In this document: piece by piece, positions 60,574 to 64,000 of the stretch
How the letters are laid out: the number at the start of each line of letters is the position of its first letter
Numbering within the stretch: the first letter of the stretch is position 1
DNA from: Portulaca oleracea
Taxonomy: Eukaryota; Streptophyta; Magnoliopsida; Caryophyllales; Portulacaceae
Length of the DNA: 64,000 nt
Assembly: GCA_029582165.1 (NCBI GenBank)
Contig: CM055870.1
Coordinates: forward strand, 42,391,513-42,455,512
Direction of reading: 5' to 3'
The notes under the pieces: model-generated
Database searches by the model: none
Told to the model about the DNA's origin: nothing
The model's input: the letters and a program-made list of their open reading frames with translations, nothing else
Program-made: the position numbers and the translations under genes

Positions 60574-62164
60574 TTGATGAATCGAATTTGATGGAGGACC
60601 TTTCTTAAGTAGTGGTGGAAGTTTAAACGAATACAACATGAATCGATTCTTCCACCTATCTTGATACTTTAATGTAGACTCTGTAGGCCTTGCTGGATAA
60701 GGAATATCCTACCAGAATTCCATCTTCACTTCTTGGCTCAAATTTGCTTAAGGCCTTCTTGCCATTGTTATGAACGAAGCATTTGCATCCAATGGCCTTG
60801 TGATGAGCTACATTTGGTGTTTTACCCTTGAACAGCTCGTAGGGTGTCTTCTTCATGAAGGATCTTATGGTACATCTGTTGAGAATATAATTTGAAGCAT
60901 TTATAATTTCAGCCCAAAGAAAGAGAGGCAGATTGTTCTCACAAATGACTGTTTTGGCCATGTTTTCCAATGTGCGGTTCTTCCGTTCAACCACACCATT
61001 CTATTGTGGTGTCCTTGGGGCAGAGAAATTATGTGTAACCCCTTCTTGATCACAGAATTTTCCAAATTGATCTCGATTATCAAACTCTCTTCCATGATCT
61101 GCTCTTATAGACACCAGATTGAGTCCTGTAAGGACCTTGAGTTGCCTCTGTAGTTTCTCAAATTCTGGGTAAGCCTCTGTCTTATCCTTCAAAAATAAAA
61201 CCCAGGTAAATCTAGAATAATCATCAATAATGACTAGTATGTATGAACGTCCTCCTAGACTTTTGTATGGAATTGGTCAACAAAGGTCCATATACAATAG
61301 TTCTAAACATCTAGAGGTGGTTACTTGAGATACAGGTTTAAAGGAGGTTCTGGTCTGTTTGCCTCTAGTACATGCATCACATAATTTGCTGCTCAATCTT
61401 TTTCCTCTGAAGTCACTTTGTTCCTTGACTCTCTTCACATGAGGACATTCCCTGACCAAGTGATCTGTTGCACCACAAGCAAAGCATTTGTATTCATTAT
61501 CATCCTTGGTTTGATTCTTACCTTTGAGTGAAGGTCGTTGGAGGATGATTCTCTTAGATAGCCACGAACTGGATTCTTTCAGATAGTCGTCAAAACCTTT
61601 AGCTAGCATGGCCATGGTTTCTTCATCATCATCCTCTGATTCTTCTTCTAGTTCCTTGGTGCTCTTGAGGGCAATGTCCTTGGTCCGATCGCCTTGACGA
61701 TCAGATCTCATGTGCTAGAAGTTTGCCAATCAACTCTTCAGTTTCAAGGTCTCTAGATCTTGAGCTTCTTCTATTTCGTTACTTTTGGTCCCCATTTATG
61801 CTCGGGAAGACATCAAGGACCTTGTTCACTTGTTCTTCATTGGAATAGGATTTTCTAAGGGATTTGAGATGGTTGATGATCAGACCGAATCTTTTGAACA
61901 TTGATTCAATGGACTCATTTTCTTCCATCTTGAAGCCTTCATACTTTTGAACTAGTATGTTGATCTTGGTCTTCTTTACTTCATTTGTTCCTTCATAGGT
62001 TGTGACCAAGTAGTTCCATATCTCTGTTGTCAGTATCAAAATTTGACACCCTTTCAAATTCATCGAGTTAAGTCCGCAAATTAAAAGATAATGTGCATGA
62101 GTATTTTTCTTTGCTTGCTCTTTTTCTTCGTGTATACTCGATCTTGGTTTGCCACTTGTTGTTC
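60574..62164 (-). repeat. Array unit 21 (1591 bp)
   Basis: Starts with a damaged edge (60583, 60623-60632, 60658). Integrase open 60656-60994 and 61001-61192. The gag half is heavily broken at 61539-61595, 61690-61710, 61880 and 62020-62035. Confidence 0.9.
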
Positions 62165-63770
62165 TTGATGAATCTGGAATTTGATGGAGGACCTTTCTTA
62201 AGTAGTGGTGGAAGTTTCATCAAGACAACATGAATCGATTCATCCACCTTTCTAGATACTAAAATGTAGACTCAGAAGGCCTATCTTCAAAAGGAATATC
62301 CTACCAGAATTCCATCTTCACTTCTTGGCTCAAATTTGCTTAAGGCCTTCTTGCCATTGTTATGAACGAAGCATTTGCATCCAATGGCCTTGTGATGAGC
62401 TACATTTGGTGTTTTACCCTTGAACAGCTCGTAGGGTGTCTTCTTCATGAAGGATCTTATGGTACATCTGTTGAGAATATAATTTGAAGCATTTATAATT
62501 TCAGCCCAAAGAAAGAGAGGCAGATTGTTCTCACAAATGACTGTTTTGGCCATGTTTTCCAATGTGCGGTTCTTCCGTTCAACCACACCATTCTATTGTG
62601 GTGTCCTTGGGGCAGAGAAATTATGTGTAACCCCTTCTTGATCACAGAATTTTCCAAATTGATCTCGATTATCAAACTCTCTTCCATGATCTGCTCTTAT
62701 AGACACCAGATTGAGTCCTGTAAGGACCTTGAGTTGCCTCTGTAGTTTCTCAAATTCTGGGTAAGCCTCTGTCTTATCCTTCAAAAATAAAACCCAGGTA
62801 AATCTAGAATAATCATCAATAATGACTAGTATGTATGAACGTCCTCCTAGACTTTTGTATGGAATTGGTCAACAAAGGTCCATATACAATAGTTCTAAAC
62901 ATCTAGAGGTGGTTACTTGAGATACAGGTTTAAAGGAGGTTCTGGTCTGTTTGCCTCTAGTACATGCATCACATAATTTGCTGCTCAATCTTTTTCCTCT
63001 CAAGTCACTTTGTTCCTTGACTCTCTTCACATGAGGACATTCCCTGACCAAGTGATCTGTTGCACCACAAGCAAAGCATTTGTATTCATTATCATCCTTG
63101 GTTTGATTCTTACCTTTGAGTGAAGGTCGTTTGGAGGATGATTCTCTTAGATAGCCACGGAATCTGGGATTCTTTCTGTATAGTCGTCTGAAACCTTTAG
63201 CTAGCATGGCCATGGTTTCTTCATTATCATCCTCTAATTCTTCTTCTAGTTCCTTGGTGCTCTTGAGGGCAATGTCCTTGGTCTGACTGCCTTCAGACAG
63301 TCGTATCTCATGTGCTAGAAGTTTGCCAATCAACTCTTCAGGTTTCAAGGTCTCTAGATCTTGAGCTTCTTCTATTTCCGTTACTTTTGGTCCCCATTTA
63401 TGCCTGGGAAGACACTGAAGGACCTTGTTCACTTGTTCTTCATTGGAATAGGATTTTCTAAGGGATTTGAGATGGTTGATGATTGCACTGAATCTTTTGA
63501 ACATTGATTCAATGGACTCATTTTCTTCCATCTTGAAGCCTTCATACTTTTGAACTAGTATGTTGATCTTGGTCTTCTTTACTTCATTTGTTCCTTCATA
63601 GGTTGTGACCAAGTAGTTCCATATCTGCTGTGCTGTATCAAAATTTGACACCCTTTCAAATTCATCAGAGTTAAGTCTGCAAATTAAAAGATAATGTGCA
63701 TGAGTATTTTTCTTTGCTTGCTCTTTTTCTTCAGGTGTATACTCGGATCTTGGTTTGCCACTTGCTGTTC
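62165..63770 (-). repeat. Array unit 22 (1606 bp), joined to the native gag N terminus
   Basis: The only unit whose gag runs on into upstream gag sequence (open 62869-63825). Its left edge has private changes at 62217-62295. It carries CTTGCTGTTC where all internal junctions have CTTGTTGTTC. A stretch of GELEEELEDDNEE differs from the usual EESEDDDEE. Confidence 0.9.
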
Positions 63771-63927
63771 CATCTTCAGCAGTTTTTGGGGAGTAGGATA
63801 ATTTCCTTTGGTGACTACGTCCCAAATGTCCTCATCTTGATTTCTCAAGAAGATCTCCATTTGGCGCTTCCAAATTCTGTAGACCCAAACGTCCTTGACT
63901 TAAGTCTCCGATGTTGTGATCTCCCAT
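63771..63927 (-). pseudogene. gag: Sirevirus gag N terminus
   Basis: The ATG at 63925-63927 begins MGDHNIGDLSQGR, a typical Sirevirus Gag start, about 45 bases downstream of the PBS. The middle of this segment codes for the family pattern (WKRQMEIFLRNQDEDIWDVV) in a shifted frame; the frame then returns to the starting phase before unit 22. Two compensating single-base changes and a resulting TGA therefore disrupt it. Gag would form the particle shell. Confidence 0.8.
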
Positions 63928-63973
63928 GATCTTTGCCACAGAGCGATTTTTCTCTGAATTTTCAGTGGACCAG

Positions 63974-63985
63974 GCTCTGATACCA
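63974..63985 (-). promoter_or_regulatory. Sirevirus primer binding site
   Basis: The minus strand reads TGGTATCAGAGC, two bases after the LTR-terminal CA. Complementary to initiator tRNA-Met. Confidence 0.95.
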
Positions 63986-63987
63986 AT

Positions 63988-64000
63988 TGAAAGAACCCTA
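63988..64000 (-). repeat. Sirevirus 5' LTR, last 13 bases
   Basis: TGAAAGAACCCTA matches the outer edge of the 3' LTR at 23803-23815 with one mismatch. The remaining roughly 830 bp should lie to the right of the window. Confidence 0.85.

Larger units (their letters stand above)
28643..63770 (-). repeat. Tandem array: 22 head-to-tail units of about 1.6 kb (gag-integrase segment)
   Basis: Each unit on the minus strand runs from within gag (GKPRSEYTPEEKEQ), through a copia UBN2-type Gag core, a CX2CX4HX4C knuckle (CFACGATDHLVREC) and the CDAC half of the pre-integrase finger, to the integrase core and its C-terminal part ending ETSTTT, followed by TAA. Protease and the histidine half of the finger are missing in every unit. 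Every unit has TAG in place of a Gln codon just before NGVVERKN. The 21 internal junctions all join CCACTTGTTGTTC to TTGATGAATC. Unit lengths are 1586-1608 bp, mean about 1596. The unit-to-unit junction changes frame, so no giant polyprotein is encoded. Confidence 0.95.
23803..64000 (-). mobile_element. Ty1/copia Sirevirus, minus strand, enlarged by a 22-unit internal tandem array
   Basis: From the right edge on the minus strand there are the end of the 5' LTR, a PBS, the gag N terminus, 22 copies of a gag-integrase segment, RT and RNase H, a separate envelope-like ORF, repeated polypurine tracts and the 3' LTR. The copia order (integrase before RT), the extra ORF after pol and the multiple AAAAAGGGGGAGAT-type PPTs are hallmarks of the Sirevirus genus. 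Members are normally roughly 8-11 kb; this one exceeds 40 kb, nearly all of the excess being the array. The 5' LTR continues outside the window. It inserted into an existing LTR at 23803. Confidence 0.9.

Noticed and set aside
28643..63770. Regularly spaced repeats resembling a CRISPR or other repeat-spacer array
   Set aside because: The period is 1.6 kb, the whole unit is the repeat, it codes for copia Gag and integrase, and the context is a plant retrotransposon.
28643..63770. Tandem gene family under selection (for example a domesticated gag/integrase cluster)
   Set aside because: Every unit shares an integrase nonsense codon and lacks protease; many have private frameshifts. No unit has its own promoter or leader that I can see.
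28643..63770. Giant in-frame polyprotein across the array
   Set aside because: Integrase and gag are in different phases at the unit junction, and each unit ends with TAA before it.
28643..63770. Deamination of methylated cytosine (RIP-like decay) as the main cause of unit differences
   Set aside because: Most differences at CAG/CTG are deletions or multi-base swaps, not C-to-T or G-to-A transitions. The shared stops may be deamination, the private differences mostly not.

Overview
The window is repeat-dominated plant nuclear DNA, probably from a eudicot. The evidence is several LTR retrotransposon lineages found only in plants, initiator-tRNA-Met primer sites (TGGTATCAGAGC), an Athila-like gag-protease, a Sirevirus-type copia element with an envelope-like ORF, and MITEs. 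I see no intact host gene, no tRNA or rRNA and nothing prokaryotic. Most short open frames are shadows or decayed element fragments.

Region by region. 1-5.4 kb: a plus-strand Ty3/gypsy element (decayed gag zinc knuckle, DLGAS protease, polypurine tract, 3' LTR) that lacks RT and integrase. 5.43-5.96 kb: a foldback element with arms of about 210 bp. 5.96-9.6 kb: a truncated gypsy element (RNase H, integrase), split by a 704-bp hAT-type MITE with a perfect 8-bp target duplication. 9.6-14.5 kb: AT-rich sequence holding a minus-strand, apparently intronless TPR-protein pseudogene (10.6-12.1 kb). 14.46-23.80 kb: a minus-strand LTR element with no recognisable coding sequence (2.2-kb LTR, PPT, PBS). 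Nested inside it is a complete plus-strand gag-only LTR element (17364-22031, target duplication CAAGC) whose ORF ends inside its own 3' LTR.

23.80 kb to the window end: a minus-strand Sirevirus inserted into the 5' LTR of that element. From the left it has a 3' LTR, several PPTs, an intact 398-aa envelope-like ORF, RNase H and RT, and then 22 head-to-tail copies of a 1.6-kb internal gag-integrase segment (28643-63770). The gag N terminus, the PBS and the first bases of the 5' LTR follow at the right edge. Each unit lacks protease and carries the same nonsense codon in integrase, so a dead element was amplified.

The main result is this array and the way its units differ. Differences, largely small indels, concentrate at CAG/CTG trinucleotides, the symmetric CHG methylation context of plants, while stretches of about 100 bp without CAG/CTG are almost invariant. 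This looks like methylation-linked base-calling error in DNA too repetitive to polish. That interpretation is an inference, and both the copy number and the reality of the array need independent checks.
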